A stretch of 64,000 nt of DNA from Labilibaculum filiforme. Its GTDB lineage: Bacteria > Bacteroidota > Bacteroidia > Bacteroidales > Marinifilaceae. The notes beneath the pieces are model-generated. The model was not told where the DNA came from. It ran no database searches and was given only the letters and a program-made list of their open reading frames with translations. The position numbers and the translations under genes were made by a program. How positions within the stretch are numbered: the stretch's first letter is position 1; each line of letters starts with the position of its first letter. Positions 19,336-28,933 of the stretch are shown in pieces. The stretch lies in contig NZ_MVDD01000003.1 of the NCBI RefSeq assembly GCF_002843315.1, positions 434,001 to 498,000 on the forward strand, written 5' to 3'.

Positions 19336-21807
19336 CTATTCCGCTTGAATTAGAAGCTCATTTGAAACCAATTTTCCTGCTTTCGCCACGATTTTTATTG
19401 AACCAGCTTTCCGTGTGCTCTGCACCAATAACATTGCTTTTCCGTTATGAGTTACAATTAAATTGGATTTGTGTTTTTGTACGTTTCTTTCCCATCCATT
19501 ATCAACGCCAATATTTACACCTTCTCCTTCGATAGAAAATACAAGTTGCATTTCTTTATCTGGAACCAAATCGCCTGATTTCGATTGAACAAAGGCTTCA
19601 ATATGAACAACATCATACCCATTCGCTTTCATACTAGTTCGATCGGCTTTTAATACGATCTCAGATATGTAATTCGCGGTTTTAATGCTATACTCAGCCT
19701 CCTTCTCTCCCGCATTTACTCCGACGGCTTTTATTTCCCCTGCTTGATAAGGCACCAAATATTTTACGATATTATCGCTAAAATCAGAAGGACTTTTTAA
19801 ACCATAGCTTTTGTTATTTACGAAAAGCTCTACTTGTGGAGAATTAGAATATACTTCAACAAAAACCGAATCTCCTTCGGTATAATTCCAGGTTTGCTCT
19901 ACATCTTCAAATAACCATTTATCCAGCCAATGTCGAACCCGATTATCTATAAACTTCCCATTTTCGTATTTCCATTGCGCTTTTTTCTCGTGCTTAGTAG
20001 CCAAATAAGTATATGGTTGATCGCTCCAAAGCGTTCTGTAAAAATGACCTCTTGGTGTATAAAACGCACTAAAATCGAGCAAGGAAATTTCTAATCCTTT
20101 CCAAGGGAAAGGTCCCGATTCCCCTAGGTAAGCAATTCCTGTCCAAATAAAAATACCAGCAACAAAATCCCGATCGGTTGCATCCTTCCACTCTTGATAG
20201 GTTCCCCAATTTTCAGAACCATACATTTTCCTATTTGGATAATTCTTATGGTCTTCGTCGTAATTTTCTGCTCGGTAATTATAACCAATTACGTCGGGCA
20301 CATCAAAATATCCAGTAAGATTACCTGCTTTCGGCAACACTCCTCCTGTAGTCACAAAACGAGTTTGATCTATCTCTTTGATCCATTTTTCGATTTGCTC
20401 CGCCGTTTCTTTTAACTCATCACGCCCATCGCCAGTTTCTTCCATCAAAACCTGATTTCCCAAACCTTGATTACTCTGCTCCATCTTAAAATAGTATGGA
20501 TAAGTCCACTCTATTTCATTCCCCATACTCCACATAATTATTGATGGATGATTCCTTGAATATCGAACCATATCTTTAACATCTCGCTCTGCCCATTCCT
20601 CAAAATCATCTCCATATCCGGTTTCTAATTCTGGTCGCATATCATTCGCAAAACGAGAAGTAATCCACTTCCCCTTGTTGCGCTTCCACTCATCCAAAGC
20701 CTCGTTAATCACCACAAAGCCCATTTCGTCGCACAAACTTAAAAGTCCAGGATCACCCGGATTATGAGACATTCTGATGGCATTTACCCCGATCTCTTTC
20801 AATTTTAACAAGCGTCGTTTCCAAACGTCACGAATAAATACAGCTCCAACTGCTCCGGCATCGTGATGAAGGCAGACACCTTTTAACTTAACGCTCTTAT
20901 CATTTAAGAAGAAACCTTTATTCGCATCAAAACGAATCGATCGAATTCCAAAATCAACAAAATACCTATCTACAATATCTTTACCAGCTATTACTTGAAT
21001 TTCGGCCTTGTACATATTGGTTTGCTCGATACTCCAAAGTTTAGGATTTTTAAGGGATAAACTCAAACTAACAGTGTCGCAACTTACAGAGGTCAGTTTT
21101 TTAGTAGCGCTTGCCAAAGAATTATTTTGCTTGTCTTTAATCGAAACATGAACTCGCAAATTCTGTTGCTTTCCAGAAGCATTCTTTACAATTGCCGCAA
21201 CCATTATTTTTGCCTTATCGGAAGTAATTTGTGGTGTTTCCACCCATGCTCCAAATGGTGGAACGTACAAATTAGAAGTATTCACCAATCGTACATTTCG
21301 ATAGATTCCCGAACCAGAGTACCAGCGGGAATCGGCATAATTGGAATGATCCACTTTAACCGCAATAATATTTTTTCCTCCGTAATTTAAATATTTACTT
21401 AACTCGTAGGAAAAAGCACTATAGCCGTATGGTCGTATCCCCAAATAATGTCCATTAATCCACACTTCTGAATTACGATATACTCCATCGAATTCGATAG
21501 TAGTAATCGTATTTTTCCAAGAAGTTGGCACTTCGAATGATTTTCGATACCATCCAATTCCTGTAGGAAGAAAACCAGTAGAGCCCGCAGTATTTTCTGA
21601 TGTGTAATTTTGTTCGATAGACCAATCATGTGGAAGATTTAGTACCCGCCAATCGGTATCATCGAATTGCGGATTCTGTGCTTCTTTCGCATCACCAAGA
21701 TAAAATCTCCAATCGAAATTAAAATCTTTTTGGGTTCGTGAATCCTTAGCAAAACTACTTGTGAACAATACCATCAAAAAGAGAATAGCTACACTTGTTT
21801 TTTTCAT
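19336..21807 (-). CDS. Exported glycoside hydrolase family 2 (beta-galactosidase-like)
   Basis: A signal peptide covers about residues 1-20 (hydrophobic VAILFLMVLFTSSFA). The GH2 sugar-binding jelly roll contains LPHDWSIEQ and GIGWYRKSF, followed by an immunoglobulin-like domain and a TIM barrel. The expected acid/base is E431 in WSMGNEIEW and the expected nucleophile is E532 in YGSENWGTYQEW. The C-terminus has extra beta domains, giving 823 residues, normal for Bacteroidota GH2 enzymes. No SusC/SusD pair or regulator flanks it, so it is not in a recognisable polysaccharide locus. Substrate linkage (galactoside or another) cannot be fixed from sequence. Confidence 0.9.
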   Translation of the reverse strand: MKKTSVAILFLMVLFTSSFAKDSRTQKDFNFDWRFYLGDAKEAQNPQFDDTDWRVLNLPHDWSIEQNYTSENTAGSTGFLPTGIGWYRKSFEVPTSWKNTITTIEFDGVYRNSEVWINGHYLGIRPYGYSAFSYELSKYLNYGGKNIIAVKVDHSNYADSRWYSGSGIYRNVRLVNTSNLYVPPFGAWVETPQITSDKAKIMVAAIVKNASGKQQNLRVHVSIKDKQNNSLASATKKLTSVSCDTVSLSLSLKNPKLWSIEQTNMYKAEIQVIAGKDIVDRYFVDFGIRSIRFDANKGFFLNDKSVKLKGVCLHHDAGAVGAVFIRDVWKRRLLKLKEIGVNAIRMSHNPGDPGLLSLCDEMGFVVINEALDEWKRNKGKWITSRFANDMRPELETGYGDDFEEWAERDVKDMVRYSRNHPSIIMWSMGNEIEWTYPYYFKMEQSNQGLGNQVLMEETGDGRDELKETAEQIEKWIKEIDQTRFVTTGGVLPKAGNLTGYFDVPDVIGYNYRAENYDEDHKNYPNRKMYGSENWGTYQEWKDATDRDFVAGIFIWTGIAYLGESGPFPWKGLEISLLDFSAFYTPRGHFYRTLWSDQPYTYLATKHEKKAQWKYENGKFIDNRVRHWLDKWLFEDVEQTWNYTEGDSVFVEVYSNSPQVELFVNNKSYGLKSPSDFSDNIVKYLVPYQAGEIKAVGVNAGEKEAEYSIKTANYISEIVLKADRTSMKANGYDVVHIEAFVQSKSGDLVPDKEMQLVFSIEGEGVNIGVDNGWERNVQKHKSNLIVTHNGKAMLLVQSTRKAGSIKIVAKAGKLVSNELLIQAE

Positions 21808-21986
21808 CTTTGCTTAAAAATAGGTTATTAATTAAGTTCTGAAAAAGCAAATTTACATAAGGAATACATTCTATTTTTAAACTATATTACCAATTCTTTA
21901 GTTATATTATCTTTCTCAAATAAGAATGCATATTTATACACTTCCACCCTTTTAATAATTGCTGAACTTTTAGCTGATTTCTATCC

Positions 21987-23297
21987 CTAAAAATTCAATA
22001 ATGTTCCTTTAATCGCATTTCGCAATTTAGAATCTACTCCAACTTGGTCGGCATAATGATTCCAATTTTGCACTTTGCTACTTATTTCAGAAACAATCTT
22101 TTCTGCTTTTTTGATATTCATCGCTTTTGCAAAGCTTAATAAATCAGCCTTTTCCAAGTTTATTCTCTTGCCATTAATACTTAAAGCATGTTGACTTACC
22201 CAAATACTATCCGGTCGGTAAGCATGGCAAATATCGTATGCTGGTGCCAGCTCCCAATTTCCTCCTTGCTTTAACCTAAAAGCAAAATTCTTTGTGTGGT
22301 CGTCGCAATTGCGTGCGATTACATTAAATACCATTCTTCGATACATTTGCTCTGCTTGTGGATACGGTAAACGCAAAATTCTCATGGTTTGAAACAATTG
22401 CTCGTAACTAAAACTTCTTACCTCGTTAAAATCATAATGTTGCATCGCACAAAATGTTTGAATGTGGTATTTTTCCGCTCCATTTTCCCGGTCGAATCGT
22501 TTGGTCATAAAATGTGCTCTGCCATTTTCTTCCAACAAGTTAGATTCCATCATCTCAATTCCACAATCTTTAGCCATATTGTAATAAGCCATTTCAATTC
22601 TTCCATAACCAATGGTTTTTCCAAATTGAGCATCACTCACCCCATCCAACTTTATTAACCAATGCTCGAACCCTTTGGGAGCATTCGTTTGTCCGGAACG
22701 AACCTGTCCTGTTTTTTTATTATAGGCAATAATTGCTTTTGGTCTTGCTCCACCAGCCGATGTTCCAATTTTTAGGATCTCGTGCATTGCCCGCTGTTCA
22801 TCCTTACTCAAATTAGCTTCAAAATCTTCCCGTTTGCCAAGCATTTTTTGAGCAATATCCACTAAGCCATTAATTTCAACCTGAAAAGAATTTTTATTTG
22901 ATTTAAGTTGTGTTGGTTCAAATTCTAAAGCTCCCATACCTCTTGTTCCAATAAAACAGAGTTGCTCTATTGGGTTCATGCTATTTTCGGCACGACCATT
23001 CTGTGCCAACCATACATTTATTAGCTGATTTCCATATTTATCGGGTAACACATCGGCCAATAAACCAGGCAAACCTTTAAATGTATCGTATTCGCTATTT
23101 TTTGAAGATCGAAGTTCCGGAAATGAAAATATGAGCTGATTGGAGCGAATAGGCATTTTCACAGGCGCTAAATCAATTCCCAGGGCTTTAAATTTTGGTT
23201 CGTATTCGAAACTAGCCAATTCTTGCTTTTCATCCCAGGCAACAGCGCCAACAGTTTGTCCCCAAATTTTTACATATGCCGTTTTAATTTCTACCAT
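21987..23297 (-). CDS. hipA: HipA-family serine/threonine kinase toxin
   Basis: Toxin kinase of a type II module; HipA proteins phosphorylate aminoacyl-tRNA synthetases. The N-terminal subdomain is present, the nucleotide loop is at TSAGGARPKAI (residues 179-189), the catalytic loop is NCDDHTKNFAF near 335, and the metal-binding motif PAYDICH follows near 350. All look intact over 436 residues. The start overlaps the end of the hipB-like gene by 7 bp, so translation is coupled. The module sits alone, between a GH2 gene and a lipoprotein gene, with no other mobile markers. Confidence 0.92.
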   Translation of the reverse strand: MVEIKTAYVKIWGQTVGAVAWDEKQELASFEYEPKFKALGIDLAPVKMPIRSNQLIFSFPELRSSKNSEYDTFKGLPGLLADVLPDKYGNQLINVWLAQNGRAENSMNPIEQLCFIGTRGMGALEFEPTQLKSNKNSFQVEINGLVDIAQKMLGKREDFEANLSKDEQRAMHEILKIGTSAGGARPKAIIAYNKKTGQVRSGQTNAPKGFEHWLIKLDGVSDAQFGKTIGYGRIEMAYYNMAKDCGIEMMESNLLEENGRAHFMTKRFDRENGAEKYHIQTFCAMQHYDFNEVRSFSYEQLFQTMRILRLPYPQAEQMYRRMVFNVIARNCDDHTKNFAFRLKQGGNWELAPAYDICHAYRPDSIWVSQHALSINGKRINLEKADLLSFAKAMNIKKAEKIVSEISSKVQNWNHYADQVGVDSKLRNAIKGTLLNF

Positions 23298-23635
23298 TCG
23301 CTTTCGTTTTGCTCGTTATCGTCCTTACTTCTGGCTCTTTGCCTTTTTTTCTTTTCTAATTTAGCCAGTTCTAGTGGACTAATCTGTGTTTCAATCTTAA
23401 AATTGTCAAGTACATGTAATAAGTCAAGAGCTCTCAAAATTTGTAATAATGACAGCAACGAAACGGCTTCCCCTTTCTCTAACTGACTAATAGTCCAGCG
23501 ATTAACACCAGCTACTTCAGCAGTTTTTGCTTGTGTTTTATTTTGAAGCAAACGTTGCTGTTTCACATACCTACCAATAGTAGAAATGATTGCCTTATCG
23601 CTCATTAAAACCCAATAATTGTTGGCATTTCCCAT
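23291..23635 (-). CDS. hipB: HipB-like XRE-family antitoxin
   Basis: A helix-turn-helix domain covers about residues 24-72, with QNKTQAKTAEVAGVNRWTIS as the recognition region. A basic, flexible C-terminal tail (KKKRQRARSK) matches an antitoxin that wraps its kinase partner. The 114-residue length is somewhat longer than E. coli HipB. An in-frame ATG at 23605 is an alternative start. It lies directly upstream of and overlaps hipA. An inverted operator-like repeat stands in front of it, consistent with autorepression. Confidence 0.88.
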   Translation of the reverse strand: MGNANNYWVLMSDKAIISTIGRYVKQQRLLQNKTQAKTAEVAGVNRWTISQLEKGEAVSLLSLLQILRALDLLHVLDNFKIETQISPLELAKLEKKKRQRARSKDDNEQNESEW

Positions 23636-23667
23636 CTTTAACTCTATTTATTACACTTAAGGTTTGC

Positions 23668-23725
23668 ATTTACCAACATAAATATACTAAAATAATCACA
23701 ATAACAATATATTGTGTTGGTAAAT
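23668..23725 (-). promoter_or_regulatory. hipBA operator/promoter with inverted repeats
   Basis: ATTTACCAACA at 23668-23678 is repeated as a perfect complement at 23715-23725, 36 nt apart. A nested pair CACAATA/TATTGTG sits at 23697-23703 and 23710-23716. A minus-strand -7-like TATATTTA at 23679-23686 falls between the arms, so a bound HipB dimer pair would cover the promoter. Confidence 0.65.
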
Positions 23726-24077
23726 ACTATCATTATTGTCAATTAATTCACTTTAGGTTGGTTTTTCCCAACAATACTATTTGCTTTATGCCATTTCAAT
23801 TTAGTAGTTTGTAATAGTCTACACCTGCTTATTGTACCAGTATTTCATCACAACTACTTATGAAAACTTTAAAATATGTTGTTGCAGCAGACTTCCTCAA
23901 TTAGTAGATTCTAAAAGTTTCTTTTTAAAGTGGCACACTGTTTGTTTAACAATTATTAATACTGAATACCATTTATTGTATGGGAAGAATAAATCTAAAA
24001 AAAAGGAAGCTTACCTACTTAATGGCATATTCTCAATTTTAAAATTAAATTTGCAACCTAACCAACATCCTACATCA
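23726..24077. other. Non-coding stretch before the lipoprotein gene
   Basis: About 350 bp between the hipBA operator and the lipoprotein ATG. The only feature I see is TAAATTTG at 24046-24053, a good -7 match that supports the ATG at 24078. The open frame extending upstream of that ATG has no signal peptide at its start and is not believed. Confidence 0.55.
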
Positions 24078-25226
24078 ATGAATAAAACATTACGCTACTC
24101 GCTTATTGTACTTCTCTTAATTTCGGCTGCATGCAGTACCGGAAAAAAAGCCTTGCAAAATGGAGATTACTATTCTGCAGTTATTAAATCGGTAGAGCGT
24201 TTACGATCCAATCCTGACAAGGCCAAAGCCCAATCGACTTTACAGCAAAGCTACCCATTAGCAGTAAACTGGTATCAGCAGGAAATAAGTACGCTTTTAT
24301 CTTCGAATGATCCTTTTAAATATTCGAAAACAGTTGGGCATTATCAGACATTAAACAAGATGACTGACGAAATAAGACGATGTCCTGGTGCTTTGCACGT
24401 TATTCCTTATCCTAAAAATTACCAGACCGAGGAAGAAATGGCGAAACAAAATGCGGCACCAGAATGCTATGCTGCCGGTGTTCTAGAACTTGCAAAAGGT
24501 AGCCGACAAGCTGCCGTAACTGCCTACTTAAATTTCGAAAAAGCCAATCTGTTTGTTCCCAACTACAAAGATGTAGCAGAAAAAATGGACGAAGCCGAAT
24601 TTCTAGCCACTTTAAAAGTAATTATCGATCATGTTCCTGTTAATTCTACAAAATATCAATTAAGCGCCGAATTCTTTCAAGATCAGGTAACACAGTATAT
24701 TTTTCACAATATTAAACAACGCTTTGTTCGGTTTTATACACCCAAACAAGCTGAATTAGAAAAATTAGAATATCCCGATCAGGTTATCGGTATGCGTTTT
24801 GAAGATTTTGTTGTTGGTGAAACTCACGATACTAATATTGAAAAAGAAGTAGTAAGTGCTGACAGTGTTGAAGTTGGAAGTACAAAACTAAAAAATGGCG
24901 AAACCATCAAGGTTTTTAATAAAGTGAATGCAAAATTACACATTCACAAGCGCGAGGTGATTTCAAAAGGAATTCTATCGCTTCATATTATTGAATTCGA
25001 TAATAAGAAGGAAATAAACAACAAACAGTTTGGTGGGCAGTTTAACTGGTTTCATCAATGGGGACATTACAATGGCGACGAAAGAGCTCTGAATAAGGAA
25101 GAATTAAATATTTGCAATAACGAACCAATTCTCCCCCCTGCTCATCAGGATTTATTTGTAGAGTTTACCAAGCCAATTTTTACCGACCTTACAGCAGAAT
25201 TGAAACGTTTTTATAGTAGGTACTAA
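24078..25226 (+). CDS. Putative lipoprotein of unknown function
   Basis: The start at 24078 gives a classical lipoprotein signal, with hydrophobic YSLIVLLLISAAC and the lipobox cysteine at about residue 19. The next ~150 residues are helical and recall tetratricopeptide-like repeats (NGDYYSAVIKSVERLRSNP). The C-terminal half is predicted beta-rich with repeated charged segments. I do not recognise a characterised family. It would be anchored to the inner or outer membrane facing the periplasm. A -7 promoter element lies 25 bp upstream of the start codon. It converges with the RDD gene and shares a bidirectional terminator with it. Confidence 0.8.
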   Translation: MNKTLRYSLIVLLLISAACSTGKKALQNGDYYSAVIKSVERLRSNPDKAKAQSTLQQSYPLAVNWYQQEISTLLSSNDPFKYSKTVGHYQTLNKMTDEIRRCPGALHVIPYPKNYQTEEEMAKQNAAPECYAAGVLELAKGSRQAAVTAYLNFEKANLFVPNYKDVAEKMDEAEFLATLKVIIDHVPVNSTKYQLSAEFFQDQVTQYIFHNIKQRFVRFYTPKQAELEKLEYPDQVIGMRFEDFVVGETHDTNIEKEVVSADSVEVGSTKLKNGETIKVFNKVNAKLHIHKREVISKGILSLHIIEFDNKKEINNKQFGGQFNWFHQWGHYNGDERALNKEELNICNNEPILPPAHQDLFVEFTKPIFTDLTAELKRFYSRY

Positions 25227-25304
25227 TTACTTACTTTACCAGGAATATTTAATTCGAATTGATTTTACCCTTAATAAACAAGAACAACGTATTCTAAAAT
25301 AAAT

Positions 25305-25342
25305 AAAACGAGACAGAAATTTAGTTTTCTGCCTCGTTTTCT
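25305..25342. terminator. Bidirectional terminator between convergent genes
   Basis: AAAACGAG-A-CAGAAA pairs with TTTCTG-C-CTCGTTTT around a short loop, with one mismatch, and has A and T runs on opposite sides. It lies between the lipoprotein and RDD genes. Confidence 0.75.
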
Positions 25343-25355
25343 ATTTTATACCTAC

Positions 25356-26072
25356 CTATCGATTCCGATGTATATAATTATAATCGGTAATTAATATTTT
25401 AAAAAACTCGAGTGGTTTTATCTCGGTTTGGATTTCAAGTTTTTCCATCACGTTTTTTCGTGCACGCAATCCAAATTGCAATTTTTCAACCGGATCCTCC
25501 AAACTTTCAATCTGAGCAATTACCTTTTTAAATAAAGGCAAATCTTTTTCATTAATGTTACGAGATTCAGGAAAAACCTGTTGATAATTTTCAGGAATAT
25601 CCACCAATATTGTGTCTTCAAATAACACTTTTCGTTTGGTTCGAATCACAGTCGTTTTTGCTAATATATCTCCCAAACGTTGCCCTTTTTGTCCCATCAC
25701 TATGCACAAAATACCACAAACCCCATAGGTTAACGAAATATCAACCAATCTAAACATCCACCGAATTAAATAATTGAGAAAATTAGGTGCAGAACCATCA
25801 ACGGTTGCTACCTTTATCTTCATTATTTTTTTCCCTGGTGTTTGTCCGTTCATAAAAACCTCAAACAGTAAGGAATAAAACAACAAAGGCACCAATAAAA
25901 ATAATATCCAAACCGCTCCGTCCCCCACCAAGGCAATTACCAGCAACAAAAGCATGTAAACTCCTAAGAAAAATAAAAAGTCGAGTAAAATGGCTGAAAT
26001 TCTTTCGCCTATACTTGCCAATTGAAAATTAATACGAACATTTTGAGTTGTTTCTATTCCTAAATCTGCCAT
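25356..26072 (-). CDS. RDD-family membrane protein
   Basis: Contains the RDD signature region: an Arg in GERISAILLDFLF near residue 20, membrane helices, and the FMNGQTPGKKIMKIKV loop near residue 75. A third helix pair and a final QRLGDILAKT segment follow. The C-terminal ~80 residues are soluble and charged. RDD proteins are poorly characterised membrane proteins and some act in ion transport. It is divergent from the SpoIIM-like gene, the usual partner of the MoxR/DUF58 envelope cluster that begins at 26357, so it likely belongs to the same functional set. Confidence 0.88.
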   Translation of the reverse strand: MADLGIETTQNVRINFQLASIGERISAILLDFLFFLGVYMLLLLVIALVGDGAVWILFLLVPLLFYSLLFEVFMNGQTPGKKIMKIKVATVDGSAPNFLNYLIRWMFRLVDISLTYGVCGILCIVMGQKGQRLGDILAKTTVIRTKRKVLFEDTILVDIPENYQQVFPESRNINEKDLPLFKKVIAQIESLEDPVEKLQFGLRARKNVMEKLEIQTEIKPLEFFKILITDYNYIHRNR

Positions 26073-26356
26073 TTAATTTCAAAAATTTGTGAAGTCGAAT
26101 ATACCTATCATAAGAAAATAAAAGAAATATTCGAATAATTATTTTCATCATTTAAAATCATTCTACTGACTCATTGATAGTTAGTAAACTAATATCAAGA
26201 TTTATAATTAAGCTAGCATTTGCAATTATCTTTAATTACAATAACTTTAGCATTGTTTTATAGAAAAACCACAAATGAAACCTTCGAGAATCAATAATTA
26301 TTCCCTCACAAATGAAGCGTTTCAGTTGATAAGAGAATAAAAAAAACTAGAATTAG

Positions 26357-27319
26357 ATGAAAGAAGTAGTATTTCTGGATCGCAACAGCAAAAAATGGAA
26401 AGAATTTGAAACTATTCTTTCGGACGAATCGCATCACGATCCAGATTCAATTGCCGATTTATACATCCAGTTAACGGATGATCTATCCTACGCACAAACT
26501 TTTTATCCTAATTCCTCTACTGCTGAATATCTTAATCAATTAAGTATGACTATTCATCAGGAAATCTATAAAAATCAGAAAACAAAAAAAGGAAAATTTA
26601 AACAATTTTGGACTACCGATTTGCCACTTGTTCTATTCCAAACCCGGAAACAACTACTTTATTCATTACTTATATTTCTTACAGCAACACTCTTGGGGGT
26701 TGTTTCTACAATGAACGACCAATCGTTTGTCCGAGCTATTTTGGGCGACAATTACGTAAACATGACCATCGACAATATTAAAAAAGGCGACCCAATGGCT
26801 GTGTACAAGCAGGAAAGCCAAACTGAAATGTTTCTGGGAATTACCGTAAACAACATTAAGGTATCCTTTATGGCTTTTGTTTTTGGGATGCTTACTGCCT
26901 TTGGTACAGGATACGTCCTTTTTAATAATGGAATTATGCTGGGATGTTTTACCTATTTTTTTGTTGAAAATGATTTATTTTGGGAGACAACCAGAGTAAT
27001 TTGGATACATGGAACACTTGAAATTTCTGCGATCATTATCTCGGGTGCTGCAGGCCTGGTATTGGGCAACAGTATTGTTTTCCCTGGTACTTTACCACGA
27101 AAAACATCCATGCAAATTGGTGTAAGCAAAGGCATTAAAATTATCATTGGAATTATACCCATGTTTATTACTGCGGGCTTTTTAGAAGGCTATGTAACCC
27201 GACATACCGAAATGCCAATGTGGTTCAGCTGGATTATTATAGCTTGTTCCCTACTATTTGTTATCTGGTATTTTATTCTTCATCCTAAAAAAGTATATCA
27301 AAAACTAAGCAAATTATAA
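26357..27319 (+). CDS. SpoIIM (stage II sporulation protein M)-family membrane protein
   Basis: A 320-residue protein with a soluble N-terminal ~90 residues followed by about five membrane helices. The conserved stretch VNNIKVSFMAFVFGMLTAFG near residue 175 and IHGTLEISAIIISGAAGLVLG near 220 are COG1300 signatures. Bacteroidota do not sporulate, so the name reflects fold only. It is the first gene of a tight run with a membrane protein, DUF4129, DUF4350, MoxR and DUF58 genes, and is thought to act with that membrane complex. Confidence 0.88.
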   Translation: MKEVVFLDRNSKKWKEFETILSDESHHDPDSIADLYIQLTDDLSYAQTFYPNSSTAEYLNQLSMTIHQEIYKNQKTKKGKFKQFWTTDLPLVLFQTRKQLLYSLLIFLTATLLGVVSTMNDQSFVRAILGDNYVNMTIDNIKKGDPMAVYKQESQTEMFLGITVNNIKVSFMAFVFGMLTAFGTGYVLFNNGIMLGCFTYFFVENDLFWETTRVIWIHGTLEISAIIISGAAGLVLGNSIVFPGTLPRKTSMQIGVSKGIKIIIGIIPMFITAGFLEGYVTRHTEMPMWFSWIIIACSLLFVIWYFILHPKKVYQKLSKL

Positions 27320-27339
27320 TAACCAATTAATCTAAAAAA

Positions 27340-28194
27340 ATGACAGAAAATAAGTTACCACTCGAAAAAAATCGTGACTTTGGAGAACTTTTCAACGACA
27401 CCTTCCTTTTCATTAAGTACAATTTCAAAAATTTACTGATGGGAATGATCTACTTTGTAGTGCCTTTTGCATTGCTACAAGGAATAGCTCTAGGAATAGT
27501 GCAACACCAAGCACTTACGTCCTTATCTTTAGGCCAAGTTCCTAGTGCTTTCGGCGCAAGTACGATTAACAATCTATTAATCACCTATTTGTTTTTATTC
27601 ATTACGTATACATTTACTATCGCTTTTATTTTTCAATACATGAAACTGTACAAAGTTTCAACCGATAAAGTGATTGAATTAAAAAACGTTTGGAAATTAA
27701 TGCTTGGAGTTACTCCTAAAATTTTCCTAAGTATTATTTCGATGGCAATTTTATCTGGTATTGGATTTATTTTCTTGATTATTCCGGGCATTTACCTAAT
27801 GGTTTGTTTTAGTCTGGTTCTTCCAATCATTATTTTTCAAGAAGATTCGTTAGGAGGAGCTATCAGCTCCTGTTTTTCGTTAATTAAGAATAACTGGTGG
27901 AAAACATTTGGATTTCTAATTATCCTTGGATTGATTGCAAGCGCATTATCCTTTGTATTTCAATTACCTGCACTCATTTATCAACTAATTACAACTATTC
28001 ATGTAGCACAAAATGAAACTTCACAAGTTACCGAAAGTTTAAGTATTCTTTTTTCCATTATTCAAGCAATTGGAACTTCTTTATTACAGTTACTTCCTTT
28101 TACAGGAATAGGAATTCTTTACTTTAGCTTAGTGGAACAAAAAGAAAATCCAGCATTACTTAAAGAGTTAGAAAGCGTTGGAGCGAATGAATAA
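27340..28194 (+). CDS. Multi-pass membrane protein of the MoxR/DUF58 cluster
   Basis: 284 residues with about six hydrophobic helices (for example NLLMGMIYFVVPFALLQGIA and IFLSIISMAILSGIGFIFLI). A pattern of a short acidic N-terminus, a repeated DSLGGAISSCFSLIKNNWWK motif and a polar C-terminus is seen in similar Bacteroidota cluster members. I cannot name the family with confidence. It begins 20 bp after the SpoIIM-like gene, and its stop overlaps the start of the next gene, so it is cotranscribed. Confidence 0.78.
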   Translation: MTENKLPLEKNRDFGELFNDTFLFIKYNFKNLLMGMIYFVVPFALLQGIALGIVQHQALTSLSLGQVPSAFGASTINNLLITYLFLFITYTFTIAFIFQYMKLYKVSTDKVIELKNVWKLMLGVTPKIFLSIISMAILSGIGFIFLIIPGIYLMVCFSLVLPIIIFQEDSLGGAISSCFSLIKNNWWKTFGFLIILGLIASALSFVFQLPALIYQLITTIHVAQNETSQVTESLSILFSIIQAIGTSLLQLLPFTGIGILYFSLVEQKENPALLKELESVGANE

Positions 28195-28933
28195 AAAAAT
28201 ACTAATACTACTATTTATTGGCTGGTTCCATCTATTTATTGGAGCCAGCCCTATTTTAGCGCAGGAAACTTATAGCTCCGATACTATTGTTACAGATAGG
28301 GGGCAGGTAAAATTGTGGGAAAAATCAGTACCGGAAGAACGTATTGAAGCCTATCGTAAACAGAGCGATTTTAATTACGATTTTACGGTAGTAAAACAAG
28401 AAAGTATTTGGAGTCGTTTCATCCATTGGGTTCAAAACTGGCTAGGTTTTCTGATTAAAGGATTAGGAGTTGTTTGGTATTTACGATACATTATTTTAGC
28501 TGCGCTAATTATTTTTCTTATTTCACTAATTTATCGAGGCAAATTCACTGGTTTATTTAACACGAACCAGAATATTACCTCTATTGAGTTTAGTGACAGT
28601 GCAAATCCTACAAAAGTAAATTGGGAGGAAAAAATCCGCGAAGCTCTTCTTCATAAAGAATACCGCTTAGCCGTGCGATATCACTTCCTATCTATTTTAA
28701 AAAAATTAAGCGAAAAAAAATTAATAGTCTGGAAATCAGAGAAAACCAATTACGATTATATTCGGGAAATAAAACAGGCAAGAATAAAAACTGATTTTAT
28801 TGAGCTAAGTGAATTGTATGAGGCAGTTTGGTATGGCGATTTTCCAATAATGAAACAAGACTATGATCAAATCGAAACCGAATTTGGTCAATTGAATCTT
28901 CTTCTATCGCAAGAAAAAGAATTTGCCTTATGA
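28187..28933 (+). CDS. DUF4129 domain membrane protein
   Basis: A signal-anchor-like N-terminus (residues 2-24) is followed by an extracytoplasmic loop, a helix near 93-115, and a cytoplasmic DUF4129 domain. That domain contains EYRLAVRYHFLSILKKLSE and, near its end, YEAVWYGDFP, both typical of the family. A TTG at 28178 could add three residues; I chose the ATG at 28187, which overlaps the previous stop by 8 bp. The stop overlaps the next start by 4 bp (ATGA). The family is always found with DUF58/MoxR-type clusters, and its biochemical role is unknown. Confidence 0.85.
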   Translation: MNKKILILLFIGWFHLFIGASPILAQETYSSDTIVTDRGQVKLWEKSVPEERIEAYRKQSDFNYDFTVVKQESIWSRFIHWVQNWLGFLIKGLGVVWYLRYIILAALIIFLISLIYRGKFTGLFNTNQNITSIEFSDSANPTKVNWEEKIREALLHKEYRLAVRYHFLSILKKLSEKKLIVWKSEKTNYDYIREIKQARIKTDFIELSELYEAVWYGDFPIMKQDYDQIETEFGQLNLLLSQEKEFAL

